DNA of 21,586 nucleotides from Leptospira sp. 96542 (GCA_029310945.1 JARJFC010000052.1:1-21586), one strand, 5' to 3'; shown: positions 7,749 through 15,551, numbered from the stretch's first letter. The notes: generated by a model from the sequence alone, not told the origin. Translations and numbers: made by a program.

Positions 7749-8802
7749 AATATCCTGAAATATATCGATCGGATTGACGGAGTTCTTCATCAAGAATTAA
7801 TATTGATTTAATTTCATCGAGCGTATCGCCCTGCTCAATGCCGTCTGTCTCAATATCTCTATTCAGAGAAAAATACCTTTGGTTTAAACTTTTGTATTGA
7901 TCGTTCTTTGATAGAACTTCAATTTCTCTCAAAAGAAAGAGTGAATGAGTCGCAATAAAAACTTGTATCCCGTTATTTGATAAATTTAAAATAACTTTTG
8001 CTATCAGCTTTATTAACTTCGGATTTAAATTTGTTTCTGGCTCATCCCAAAACAAGTAACCTTTATCAAGTAAAGATCCTGTGCTAATTAACCTTGCTAC
8101 CATTGCCAATTTTCTCAGTCCTTCTGCGACAAGAGGCATTTCAACACTACCTTGGCCAGGAAGGTAAAGGTAAAACCGACCATTCTTATCAAGAATAACT
8201 TTTCCACCCATTGCTTCCTCTAAAGGAGCGAGCATTTCAGCTATGATTTTTTCTCTTGAGCCTTTTAGGGATAAAGCGCCAAGAAGTATACAAGTATCTC
8301 TATACGTTTCCTCAAATTCTAGGTAATGGTTTTCATAAATTGAAATAAAATTCGGGTATATTGTAAGAAGCTCTCTAGTGGGAAAAAATACAGGAAACTT
8401 TTCTTGCCATTTTGTTGGTAATTTTTCTATTTGAACCTCGGATTTACTGGAAGTCGAAAAACTTAAATGACAATCTAAATTTCCATCAGAAAACTCTAAT
8501 TCAATCTCACAACGATCCCGACCTTGTTTACGTCTAGCTAAACGGCCTAAGTATTCTGGACGAAGTACATGAACTAATTTATCAGCATACTCCTTTTGCA
8601 GAAAATTTTTAGTAGGCTCAGTAGGATTTAAATTAAATTTTTTACCTGATTCAGCACTGGCTGCGATTAAGGAGTAAATTATTTTTATAAGATGCGATTT
8701 TCCGCTGCCATTTTCGCCAATAATTACGTTCAATGAATCTGAAAATGAAAAATTACAGTCTGCAAACACTGTAAAATTTTTTAATTTTAGTCTCTTCAGC
8801 AT
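7741..8802 (-). CDS. AAA/ABC-like ATPase (RecF/SMC-type fold)
   Basis: This 353-aa protein is a single-domain AAA_15/AAA_21-type ATPase. It has the N-terminal LKRLKLKNFTVF strand, Walker A GENGSGKS (29-36), an ABC-like signature region VAEGLRKLA (225-233), Walker B YLFWDEPE (249-256) with the following D-loop-like NLNP, and an H-switch at H286 (IATHSLFLL). No coiled-coil arms and no OLD-type Toprim domain are visible, so it is not a GajA-like or OLD nuclease; a separate nuclease-like gene follows instead. ATPases of this type paired with small effectors are common in anti-phage systems (for example Septu PtuA/PtuB or PARIS), but the partner here differs from both. It starts at ATG 8802 with no obvious Shine-Dalgarno; the 256 bases upstream separate it from divergent ilvD. 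A defence role is inference. Confidence 0.85.
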   Translation of the reverse strand: MLKRLKLKNFTVFADCNFSFSDSLNVIIGENGSGKSHLIKIIYSLIAASAESGKKFNLNPTEPTKNFLQKEYADKLVHVLRPEYLGRLARRKQGRDRCEIELEFSDGNLDCHLSFSTSSKSEVQIEKLPTKWQEKFPVFFPTRELLTIYPNFISIYENHYLEFEETYRDTCILLGALSLKGSREKIIAEMLAPLEEAMGGKVILDKNGRFYLYLPGQGSVEMPLVAEGLRKLAMVARLISTGSLLDKGYLFWDEPETNLNPKLIKLIAKVILNLSNNGIQVFIATHSLFLLREIEVLSKNDQYKSLNQRYFSLNRDIETDGIEQGDTLDEIKSILILDEELRQSDRYISGYYE

Positions 8803-9058
8803 GATGTTTATTTATCGGGCTAACGAATACCCATGTAAATTAAAATTATGCATCAAATAAAAATAGTAACTATAAAAAGCAATACTAACTTCACATTCCA
8901 GATCCAAGTGACATCCCCTGTATACTATTCTGGAATCAGTCGGTTTCGGTTTAGTTTCATTGATGTTTCTGTTCAGATTCCCATTGAATTCTAAAAAACT
9001 GCAAAAATCATCGTTATATATTTATTGTAAGTCTAAAAATAAATAGGACATTGGTTTT
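8803..9058. promoter_or_regulatory. Divergent intergenic region AAA ATPase / ilvD
   Basis: The 256 A/T-rich bases between the divergent starts should hold promoters for both genes. For ilvD an AGGA Shine-Dalgarno lies at 9045-9048. No confident -35/-10 pair was found for either direction. No leader peptide with runs of Ile, Leu or Val codons and no T-box-like element was seen before ilvD. The one distinct structure is the inverted repeat at 8895-8936. Confidence 0.5.
8895..8936. repeat. Inverted repeat ATTCCAGA / TCTGGAAT upstream of ilvD
   Basis: ATTCCAGA (8895-8902) and its exact complement TCTGGAAT (8929-8936) are separated by 26 bases. The stem does not extend in either direction and no T-run follows, so it is a poor terminator. 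It could be a paired operator or a marker of the island edge. Its position between two divergent genes fits a regulatory role, but an 8-base repeat in A/T-rich DNA can arise by chance. Confidence 0.4.
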
Positions 9059-10915
9059 ATGCCCGCATTTAGATCCCGCACATCCACCCACGGCCGTAAT
9101 ATGGCAGGAGCCAGAGCTCTTTGGAGAGCCACTGGAATGAAAGACAACGATTTTGGTAAACCCATCATCGCCATTGCCAATTCATTCACACAATTTGTGC
9201 CAGGCCATGTCCATCTAAAAGATTTGGGGCAACTCGTGGCAAGGGAAATCGAAAACGCAGGTGGTGTTGCGAAAGAATTCAATACCATTGCGGTGGACGA
9301 TGGAATCGCTATGGGACATGGGGGGATGTTGTATTCCTTACCAAGCCGCGACCTAATAGCTGATTCTGTAGAATATATGGTGAACGCCCACACAGCGGAT
9401 GCTTTGGTTTGTATTTCAAACTGTGATAAAATTACTCCTGGTATGCTAATGGCTGCTATGCGGTTAAATATCCCCACTGTTTTTGTATCGGGTGGTCCAA
9501 TGGAAGCGGGCAAAGTGGTTTGGGAAGGTGAAACTCGCAAACTCGATTTGATCGATGCAATGGTGGAAGCAGGCAACCCCAATGTTTCTGATGCCAATGT
9601 TGCCATTTTGGAACGATCTGCCTGCCCAACTTGTGGTTCTTGTTCGGGTATGTTTACTGCAAACTCTATGAATTGTTTGACGGAGGCTTTGGGTTTGTCA
9701 CTGCCTGGAAATGGATCCACACTCGCAACTCATGCCGATCGTAAAGAATTATTTTTAAAAGCAGGGCGGGTCATTGTTGAGCTGACCAAACGTTATTATG
9801 AAAATGAAGATGAGTCGGTGCTGCCTCGTAATATCGCAAACTTTCAAGCATTTGAAAACGCTATGAGTTTGGATGTTGCCATGGGTGGATCAACTAACAC
9901 TGTATTGCATATTTTGGCCGCTGCCAATGAGGGGGGTATTCCCTTCACTTTAAAAGACATTGATAGGATTTCCAAAAAGGTACCTTGCGTTTGTAAGGTG
10001 GCACCAGCAACCCAAAAATACCATATGGAAGATGTGCACCGCGCTGGCGGGGTGTTTGGAATTTTGGGAGAATTAGACAAGGCGGGTCTCATCAATCGAG
10101 ATGTTCCAACCGTTCATACGAGCTCTCTTGCCAAAGCTTTGGAAGATTGGGACATCGTTCGGCCAACGGCGAAGGAAGAGGCTAAAGCTTTGTTCACGGC
10201 AGCACCAGGCGGCATTCCCACACAAGTTGCATTTTCTCAGTCCAAACGTTGGCCTGATCTTGATTTGGATCGTGAAAACGGTTGTATCCGGTCTGTCGAA
10301 AAAGCCTACACCAAAGATGGGGGGCTCGCTGTGCTCTTTGGAAATTTAGCCCCAGAAGGTTGTATTGTCAAAACAGCGGGTGTGGATGAATCCATTTGGA
10401 AGTTCATTGGCAAAGCGATTGTGATGGAAAGCCAAGATGAGGCAGTTGCTCGAATTTTAGGAAATGAAGTTGTGGCAGGAAATGTTGTGGTTGTTCGTTA
10501 TGAAGGGCCAAAGGGTGGGCCTGGGATGCAGGAGATGTTGTACCCCACCACATATATAAAATCAAAAGGGCTAGGTAAATCGTGTGCCCTCCTAACGGAC
10601 GGTAGGTTTTCTGGTGGAACATCTGGTTTGTCCATCGGTCATGTTTCTCCAGAAGCGGCAGACGGTGGACTCATTGGCCTTGTGGAAGATGGGGATACAA
10701 TTGAAATCGACATTCCCAACCGTAAGATAGAACTGAAAGTTTCTGACGATGTATTGGAAAAAAGACGCCAAACGATGATCGCAAAAGGCAAAGATGCCTG
10801 GAAACCAAAAAATCGTGACCGAGTGGTTTCCCCCGCCTTGCGCGCGTATGCTGCTATGACCACTTCGGCGCACACTGGTGCTGTGAGGGACGTTTCACAA
10901 GTCGAACGAAAGTAG
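9059..10915 (+). CDS. ilvD: Dihydroxy-acid dehydratase
   Basis: IlvD dehydrates 2,3-dihydroxy-isovalerate and 2,3-dihydroxy-3-methylvalerate to the 2-keto acids in valine, isoleucine and leucine synthesis. The 618-aa protein has the Edd/IlvD signatures [10 protein letters not shown] (C122) and [19 protein letters not shown] (C192, C195), and the C-terminal [10 protein letters not shown] and ISPEA-like [11 protein letters not shown] segments. Length and the segment [13 protein letters not shown], which has no Cys where the 2Fe-2S class has its first ligand, match the E. coli-type oxygen-labile enzyme. The ATG at 9059 has AGGA 10 bases upstream. mntP follows after 17 bases, probably in the same transcript. 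Confidence 0.96.
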   Translation: MPAFRSRTSTHGRNMAGARALWRATGMKDNDFGKPIIAIANSFTQFVPGHVHLKDLGQLVAREIENAGGVAKEFNTIAVDDGIAMGHGGMLYSLPSRDLIADSVEYMVNAHTADALVCISNCDKITPGMLMAAMRLNIPTVFVSGGPMEAGKVVWEGETRKLDLIDAMVEAGNPNVSDANVAILERSACPTCGSCSGMFTANSMNCLTEALGLSLPGNGSTLATHADRKELFLKAGRVIVELTKRYYENEDESVLPRNIANFQAFENAMSLDVAMGGSTNTVLHILAAANEGGIPFTLKDIDRISKKVPCVCKVAPATQKYHMEDVHRAGGVFGILGELDKAGLINRDVPTVHTSSLAKALEDWDIVRPTAKEEAKALFTAAPGGIPTQVAFSQSKRWPDLDLDRENGCIRSVEKAYTKDGGLAVLFGNLAPEGCIVKTAGVDESIWKFIGKAIVMESQDEAVARILGNEVVAGNVVVVRYEGPKGGPGMQEMLYPTTYIKSKGLGKSCALLTDGRFSGGTSGLSIGHVSPEAADGGLIGLVEDGDTIEIDIPNRKIELKVSDDVLEKRRQTMIAKGKDAWKPKNRDRVVSPALRAYAAMTTSAHTGAVRDVSQVERK

Positions 10916-10932
10916 TCAATTCATTTGGTTTG

Positions 10933-11517
10933 ATGGGTTTTTTTGAACTTCTTTTTATATCCGTTGGACTTTCGATGGACGCCTTTGCCGTATCTGTGAC
11001 CGAAGGCCTTGTCATTCGAAATTCACTTCACAAAAGAGCAACCATCACTGCTCTTTTTTTTGGACTATTCCAAACATTCATGCCTATCATCGGTTATTCG
11101 ATCGGGATTCGTTTTGCAAGTATGGTGAAAAATTATGACCATTGGGTGGCCTTCGTGTTACTTTGTATCATCGGTGGAAAGATGTTATATGAGGCCTGCC
11201 AACCCTCGGATGGAAAACCTGAAGATGATAAAGGAATCAGATACAAACGATTGTTTAGTTTGGCAATCGCCACAAGCATTGATGCACTTGCTATTGGTCT
11301 TTCGTTTGCTTTTTTGGAAGTGAATATTATTAACTCCGCATCTATGATTGGGATCACCACGTTTATTTTGAGTTTTTTGGGAGTTTACATCGGATTCAAA
11401 ATAGGAAATCGTCTTCGAAGTTTTGCAGAAGTTGTGGGCGGACTCATTCTCATCATCATTGGTAGCAAAATTTTATATGAACACTTGGTTGTGGGTACTG
11501 TTTTTTACGGTTTATAA
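10933..11517 (+). CDS. mntP: Manganese efflux pump MntP (DUF204)
   Basis: MntP exports Mn2+ across the inner membrane. The 194-aa protein shows six hydrophobic segments and the internal duplication of the family, with conserved membrane aspartates D16 (GLSMDAFAVS) and D117 (ATSIDALAIG). The cytoplasmic loop at about 90-105 is acidic and charged (SDGKPEDDKG). The ATG at 10933 is preferred over the TTG at 10930; neither has a clear Shine-Dalgarno, so translation may depend on ilvD. The 17-base gap from ilvD leaves no room for the yybP-ykoY manganese riboswitch seen before mntP in other bacteria. Exporting Mn may protect Fe-S or Fe enzymes such as IlvD, but that link is inference. Confidence 0.93.
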   Translation: MGFFELLFISVGLSMDAFAVSVTEGLVIRNSLHKRATITALFFGLFQTFMPIIGYSIGIRFASMVKNYDHWVAFVLLCIIGGKMLYEACQPSDGKPEDDKGIRYKRLFSLAIATSIDALAIGLSFAFLEVNIINSASMIGITTFILSFLGVYIGFKIGNRLRSFAEVVGGLILIIIGSKILYEHLVVGTVFYGL

Positions 11518-11531
11518 TTAGATTTTTATTG

Positions 11532-11600
11532 TATATTTCCGGAATATTTTTTTATACTTTTTCGGAATATAATTTGACATTTTTTCGGATCTGTGCTAAT
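11532..11600 (+). repeat. Three direct repeats of a TTTTTCGGAATAT-type element, 23-base period
   Basis: The CGG core recurs at 11540, 11563 and 11586, exactly 23 bases apart. Copies one and two share CGGAATAT preceded by T-rich sequence; copy three is CGGAT preceded by TTTTTT. Copy one is also part of a near-palindrome, ATATTTCCGGAATAT (11533-11547). Copy three lies between the -35 and -10 hexamers of the promoter at 11574-11602 and copy two just upstream of the -35. This is the arrangement expected of an autoregulatory operator; the XRE protein of the operon is the obvious candidate binder. Confidence 0.65.
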
Positions 11601-11602
11601 GT
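11574..11602 (+). promoter_or_regulatory. Sigma-70-type promoter of the 212-aa / ImmA-IrrE operon
   Basis: A perfect -35 TTGACA (11574-11579) and -10 TAATGT (11597-11602) are separated by the optimal 17 bases. The predicted start point is about 11608-11610, immediately before the ATG at 11611, so the first mRNA is predicted to be leaderless or nearly so. It overlaps the 23-base repeats, consistent with tight repression. Confidence 0.75.
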
Positions 11603-11610
11603 AAGTATAA

Positions 11611-12249
11611 ATGAAGAAATCGAAGTCGCAGGTTCTCAAAGAGCTAGAACCTATCATACCAGCAATTACTCAGGCGTTTTTTGAAGCATTCGAAGAATAT
11701 AAAAAAGTTTTCCTACTGAGCGGTATTGCGGTAAAAAGCGAGAATAGATCCGTTGCAAATAATGTTTTCGATCAAATCTGGTCAAGCTTTGAAAGTAGAT
11801 TTCAAGGAAGACAATTTGAGAATATTTTCATTAGAAAACGTAGAGGAGTAAAATTTCTTCAATACCATGATTATATTTTACGAGTAAAAAAGATAGATGA
11901 TAAAGGAAGAGCCCATAATGTAGAAACAGAAAATTCTTCCTCGTTTTTTAATTCCCTTTTTGATTTTTCACTTTTTAATAATGAAAAATTAGAAGGTAAA
12001 AAAGGAATGAACCTTACTATAGGCTATATTGCAAACGATGCTCGAACAGAATTTTCATTTCCTTATTTAATCCATCCAATCGATAAAAAAAACGTTGATT
12101 GGATGGTTAATCTGCGATTAGAGGGGGGCGATTCAAATGTTGTTCTAATGCCAAAAAATGAACCAATCAGTCCTACAGGAAATACAGGTAAAGTTCGTGC
12201 GAAAAACCTCGACAAAATAGATACAAAAAAATCGCAAAACCTTAGTTAA
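11611..12249 (+). CDS. Uncharacterised 212-aa protein, possible toxin or effector
   Basis: I do not recognise this family. The protein is soluble, with no signal peptide or membrane segment. Residues 1-60 are helical (LEPIIPAITQAFFEAFEEYKK); the middle (about 70-165) is probably mixed beta with basic patches (FIRKRRGVKFLQYHDYILRVKK) and ends in a segment EFSFPYLIHPIDKKNVDWMV; the last 35 residues look disordered and basic. No catalytic motif is evident. The ATG at 11611 sits at the predicted transcription start, so the mRNA is probably leaderless, and no internal Met offers a better start before residue 130. It is 12 bases upstream of the XRE-ImmA/IrrE gene. That order suggests a toxin/antitoxin-like pair or an induced effector with its protease-regulator. 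Composition is A/T-rich. Confidence 0.7.
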   Translation: MKKSKSQVLKELEPIIPAITQAFFEAFEEYKKVFLLSGIAVKSENRSVANNVFDQIWSSFESRFQGRQFENIFIRKRRGVKFLQYHDYILRVKKIDDKGRAHNVETENSSSFFNSLFDFSLFNNEKLEGKKGMNLTIGYIANDARTEFSFPYLIHPIDKKNVDWMVNLRLEGGDSNVVLMPKNEPISPTGNTGKVRAKNLDKIDTKKSQNLS

Positions 12250-12261
12250 TTTTATGACACA

Positions 12262-13350
12262 ATGAATATAACTCCTACTACAATAGGAAAGAGGCTAGAG
12301 ATTGCCCGAGAATCTAGGGGCTACAGCCAGGGTGAATTAACGAAACTTACTTTTTTTTCACAATCTCAAATTTCCAAATTTGAATCAGGAGAAAAAGAAA
12401 TATCACCTTTAGATTTAGAAACTTTAGCGCAAGTACTCGACTATCCAAAAAATTTTTTCTATAAAAAAATCAGTGACTTAGATGTTCATTTAGATTTTAG
12501 AAAAGGGAAAGGTGTTTCTGCTAAAACAAGAAGAAGAATACTCGCCATCGTTAATCGAACTAGATATGAAGTTAAAAATTTATTAGATCAAATTGATCTT
12601 GATCCAGTAGTGATTCCCGATAAAATTATTTCCGAAAAGCCTATCGAAGCTGCAAAAGAAATTCGTAAAATGTGGAAAATTCAAGATGGTCCAATCCTCG
12701 ACCTGATCAGTAAAATAGAAAACCAATCAATCATTACCTTACCGATGAAATTTGCCAATGAAGATAAATTTTCTGCTTGCGCAATTGATGTCGATTCACG
12801 CCAACCCTTAATAATTTATAATTCTAATCATCCTTTTGATCGAATACGTTTCTCAGTTGCACATGAAATAGGTCATATTTTTCTTCATCATCATGGAGAA
12901 ACTGAGTTTAAAGACTTTTCAATTCCATTTGAATTCAGAGAAAAAGATAGAGAGGATCAAGCAAATACCTTCGCATCAGAATTCCTCATGCCCGAAAATG
13001 AGATGAAAAAAGAACTTAATGGTCTTACTATTGAAAAATTACAAAGATTAAAATTTAAATGGCGAGTTTCAATGGCTGCACTACTTGAAAGAGCGTACAG
13101 GCTTAATATTATCGAATATAACAAATATTTGAATTTCAGAAAGGAATTCAGCTCGAGACGATGGCTAACAAATGAACCAAGTGAAATTCCTACTGAAGAT
13201 CCATCATTGATTAAGGAAATATTGACTGTTTTACAAGATGAATTCGGGTATTCTATTCACGATATATCTTCGAACTTAGGGCTATACCCGAGAGAATTCA
13301 ATTCAATATACTTGGGTAAAGTTGCCCTTCGATCAGTTATTTCAAATTAA
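12262..13350 (+). CDS. XRE-family HTH regulator with ImmA/IrrE (DUF955) metallopeptidase domain
   Basis: The 362-aa protein has an N-terminal XRE helix-turn-helix (about 7-62; SQGELTKLTFFSQSQISKFESG), a linker, then an ImmA/IrrE zinc peptidase domain (about 120-290) with H201-E-I-G-H205 and the downstream EDQANTFASEFLMP segment that supplies the third ligand region. A further 60 residues contain another helical pair. ImmA of ICEBs1 and IrrE/DdrO-type proteins cleave repressors after stress; fused HTH versions act as regulators or antitoxin-like partners. Start ATG 12262 follows the 212-aa gene by 12 bases without a Shine-Dalgarno. It probably binds the 23-base repeats upstream of the operon (inference). 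No phage or ICE genes flank it here. Confidence 0.88.
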   Translation: MNITPTTIGKRLEIARESRGYSQGELTKLTFFSQSQISKFESGEKEISPLDLETLAQVLDYPKNFFYKKISDLDVHLDFRKGKGVSAKTRRRILAIVNRTRYEVKNLLDQIDLDPVVIPDKIISEKPIEAAKEIRKMWKIQDGPILDLISKIENQSIITLPMKFANEDKFSACAIDVDSRQPLIIYNSNHPFDRIRFSVAHEIGHIFLHHHGETEFKDFSIPFEFREKDREDQANTFASEFLMPENEMKKELNGLTIEKLQRLKFKWRVSMAALLERAYRLNIIEYNKYLNFRKEFSSRRWLTNEPSEIPTEDPSLIKEILTVLQDEFGYSIHDISSNLGLYPREFNSIYLGKVALRSVISN

Positions 13351-13676
13351 GCTAGTTATTCATTCATGCAGCAGTTATATTTGTCATTGCCATCGCAGAA
13401 AAGATCTTTATTCTATTAAATTCAAAATGTCCCAATCGGCTCTGTGATAGTTTGAAATTGAGTCGTTGAAAAACCAAGTAAGGAAAGTGTAAATAAATGC
13501 GCTACATTTAATTTCAGATATAACTTTAAGCAAACTTAGAATTATATTTTTCAATGATAGATTCAGAGACTAGTATCAAATCTTACTCTAAAACTAAAAG
13601 AAAGATTGATAAATCATTTTTTACTTTCCTCTCCGCATAACATACAAATCATTTCCCAAATAGGCAAATTTTTTCT
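13351..13676. other. 326-base non-coding stretch with a possible coding remnant
   Basis: No complete gene, tRNA or clear terminator was seen. On the plus strand, bases from about 13362 to 13460 read open as HAAVIFVIAIAEKIFILLNS and onward before a stop near 13470, which resembles the end of a membrane helix, but there is no start or homologue I can name; it may be a decayed fragment or chance. The last 60 bases should contain the promoter of the lipoprotein gene; TTTACT near 13620 and a TACAAA-like -10 17 bases later are weak candidates. Confidence 0.3.
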
Positions 13677-15107
13677 ATGTCGATGCAGATTTTACATATC
13701 GTCCTAACATCATTTTTTATTTTCTCTCTCGCAAATTGTCAAAAATTAGATTTGACCAACCCTTCCGATCCAGAATCGGTTTCCTTTTTGCAAACTCAAA
13801 TCATTCGTTGTTTTTTGACTCCCATCCCTTGTTTTGAAATTCCTCAAAACAATGCTGGTAATAAAGAATGGACTCGGATCTTTGGAGGAGGCAGTTCTAC
13901 CCACACAACCGCTTCTTCTGTTGTGACAGATCGTTTTGGATTTGTCTATGTTTCAGGAATAACAAGCGGTTCTATGTTTAACCAAACAAAAGTTAGCCCT
14001 GGGTCTAGTGCAGATATTTTTCTCGCTAAATACGATCCTTCAGGTAAACTTTTGTGGGTTCGGCAAATGGGAAGTTTGTTGGAATATAATCAGTATGCAA
14101 ATTCCATACAATTTGATGTTTTTGGAGATATTCTCATCACGGGTGCTGGGAGAGGGCCATTCAATGAACACCTTGAGTCAAACGACGGCCCAATTTTAAT
14201 TAAGCTCAATGCAAACGATGGTAATGTCTTATGGACTCGCATATTCTCCTCTTCGGGTGAAAGTTTCGCCCATAGTGTCACTTCAGATATTGAAGGTAAT
14301 GTTTATATAACAGGCGAGACGGAAGACCAAGTCATTGGCACTGAAACAGTGTTTGGTGGTAGAAATTTCTTTTTATTCAAATACAGTCGGGACGGAAATT
14401 TACTTTGGACTAGGCTTTTGGATCCAAGTGGTTCGAGTAGTTACGGATATTCTTTAAAGTACGACTTTTATTCAGGCAATATTGTTGTGGCAGGTTATGC
14501 GGGAATCACTGGAAGTTTTCTGGGTTCACCATTGGTTGTTGATGAAACTTCGACCAATATGATTTTGGCTGCGTTTCGGCCAGATGGTTCTGCTGTATGG
14601 GCTAGAACTCTAGGAGCCAGTGGTGGATCAACAGCTGGATTTTCGATTTCTTTGGATAGAAGGGGTCATATTTATGTGGCTGGTGATACTTCCATTTCTC
14701 TGGATGGGCAAACCAAATCTGGAACTTCGGATCAGATTTTGGTCAAATATGATATGTTAGGCAACCGGATATGGACAAGGTTACTTGGTGCGAATCCTGG
14801 TGTAAACACAATCGCCTATGCAGTGTATGCCGATAATAATGGCCATATCTACACGGCGGGTTCCACTATGGGGAGTTTGAACGGCGAGACAATCAATGGA
14901 ACAAGAGATGTTTTTTTATCCAAATACGATTCCGAAGGCAATTTGGTATGGGTTCGTATGTCTGGAGGGCCAGGATTGAGCATGGATGCCAAAGGGCTCT
15001 ATGCCGACTTGTATGGGACTCTATATCTCACTGGGTTCACAAACGGAGGTTTTGATGGCCAAACCATTTCAGGAACCCAGGATGGTTTTTTGATCCAATA
15101 CAAATAG
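13677..15107 (+). CDS. SBBP-repeat beta-propeller lipoprotein
   Basis: This 476-aa protein is probably a surface or periplasmic lipoprotein. The signal peptide ends in a spirochaete-type lipobox, L18-A19-N20-C21, so Cys21 should be lipidated. From about residue 60 there are seven repeats, each ending in a W-x-R strand (WTRIFGG, WVRQMGS, WTRIFSS, WTRLLDP, WARTLGA, WTRLLGA, WVRMSGG) and containing G-x-x-Y-V/I-x-G and FLxKYDxxGxLxW. This fits a closed seven-bladed propeller of the SBBP type. Repeats with LDGQT and TSGTSDQ-like loops are closest to each other near the C-terminus. Such proteins are abundant in Leptospira; ligands are unknown. The ATG at 13677 is followed by a second Met at residue 3, which could also start it. 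Confidence 0.85.
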   Translation: MSMQILHIVLTSFFIFSLANCQKLDLTNPSDPESVSFLQTQIIRCFLTPIPCFEIPQNNAGNKEWTRIFGGGSSTHTTASSVVTDRFGFVYVSGITSGSMFNQTKVSPGSSADIFLAKYDPSGKLLWVRQMGSLLEYNQYANSIQFDVFGDILITGAGRGPFNEHLESNDGPILIKLNANDGNVLWTRIFSSSGESFAHSVTSDIEGNVYITGETEDQVIGTETVFGGRNFFLFKYSRDGNLLWTRLLDPSGSSSYGYSLKYDFYSGNIVVAGYAGITGSFLGSPLVVDETSTNMILAAFRPDGSAVWARTLGASGGSTAGFSISLDRRGHIYVAGDTSISLDGQTKSGTSDQILVKYDMLGNRIWTRLLGANPGVNTIAYAVYADNNGHIYTAGSTMGSLNGETINGTRDVFLSKYDSEGNLVWVRMSGGPGLSMDAKGLYADLYGTLYLTGFTNGGFDGQTISGTQDGFLIQYK

Positions 15108-15260
15108 TGAGTTGTCATCGCTCTATTTTTGTCAGAAGAGAACCTTTTGTCCCTTCCTTGTCCTGGATTGGTTGGATACCGTTCTTTTCATTTTACCAAC
15201 CTATTTGTGGCTAAAAATTAGTTTCCAAAATGCCTATTTTTTAAATACTACTACTAGTTT
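15108..15260. other. Intergenic region before pntAB
   Basis: These 153 bases hold no pntAA gene, the usual upstream partner of pntAB. A short inverted repeat GGTTGG (15170-15175) / CCAACC (15196-15201) with a 20-base loop may be a weak terminator for the lipoprotein gene, since T-rich sequence follows; it is not convincing. The end of the segment is A/T-rich and should carry the pnt promoter. Confidence 0.35.
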
Positions 15261-15551
15261 ATGGAAATATTTGTTACAGCCGTCACGATTTTCGTCTTAG
15301 CGATCTTCGTTGGATTTGAAATCATCACAAAAATCCCTCCCATCCTCCACACCCCACTTATGTCGGGTTCCAATGCGATTTCGGGAATTACGCTCATTGG
15401 TGCGCTCTTTGCTGCAGGGATCACAGACAATAATATCACAAAAATCCTCGGGTTTCTCTCCGTGATTTTTGCCACCATCAACGTTGTGGGTGGGTTTGTG
15501 GTCACTCACCGAATGCTCGGGATGTTCAAAAAGAAGGATACACCAAAATAA
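15261..15551 (+). CDS. pntAB: NAD(P) transhydrogenase subunit alpha part 2 (PntAB, membrane domain)
   Basis: This 96-aa protein is the small membrane subunit of the three-subunit proton-translocating transhydrogenase. It has three hydrophobic segments (about 3-22, 38-58, 63-82), with HTPLMSGSNAISGI between the first and second, which is the conserved family signature, and ends in a basic cytosolic tail (FKKKDTPK). It works with PntB in the membrane and with soluble NAD-binding PntAA. The ATG at 15261 is clear. pntB starts at the next base after its stop. No pntAA lies upstream. Confidence 0.93.
   Translation: MEIFVTAVTIFVLAIFVGFEIITKIPPILHTPLMSGSNAISGITLIGALFAAGITDNNITKILGFLSVIFATINVVGGFVVTHRMLGMFKKKDTPK

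Noticed and set aside
9022..9720. 232-codon open frame opposite ilvD
   Set aside because: It is the antisense shadow of a highly conserved gene; its protein has no domain features and no start signal.
10916..10932. Manganese riboswitch before mntP
   Set aside because: Only 17 bases separate ilvD and mntP; a yybP-ykoY aptamer cannot fit.
15170..15201. GGTTGG / CCAACC inverted repeat as terminator
   Set aside because: The stem is only 6 bases with a 20-base loop and no strong T-tract directly after it.
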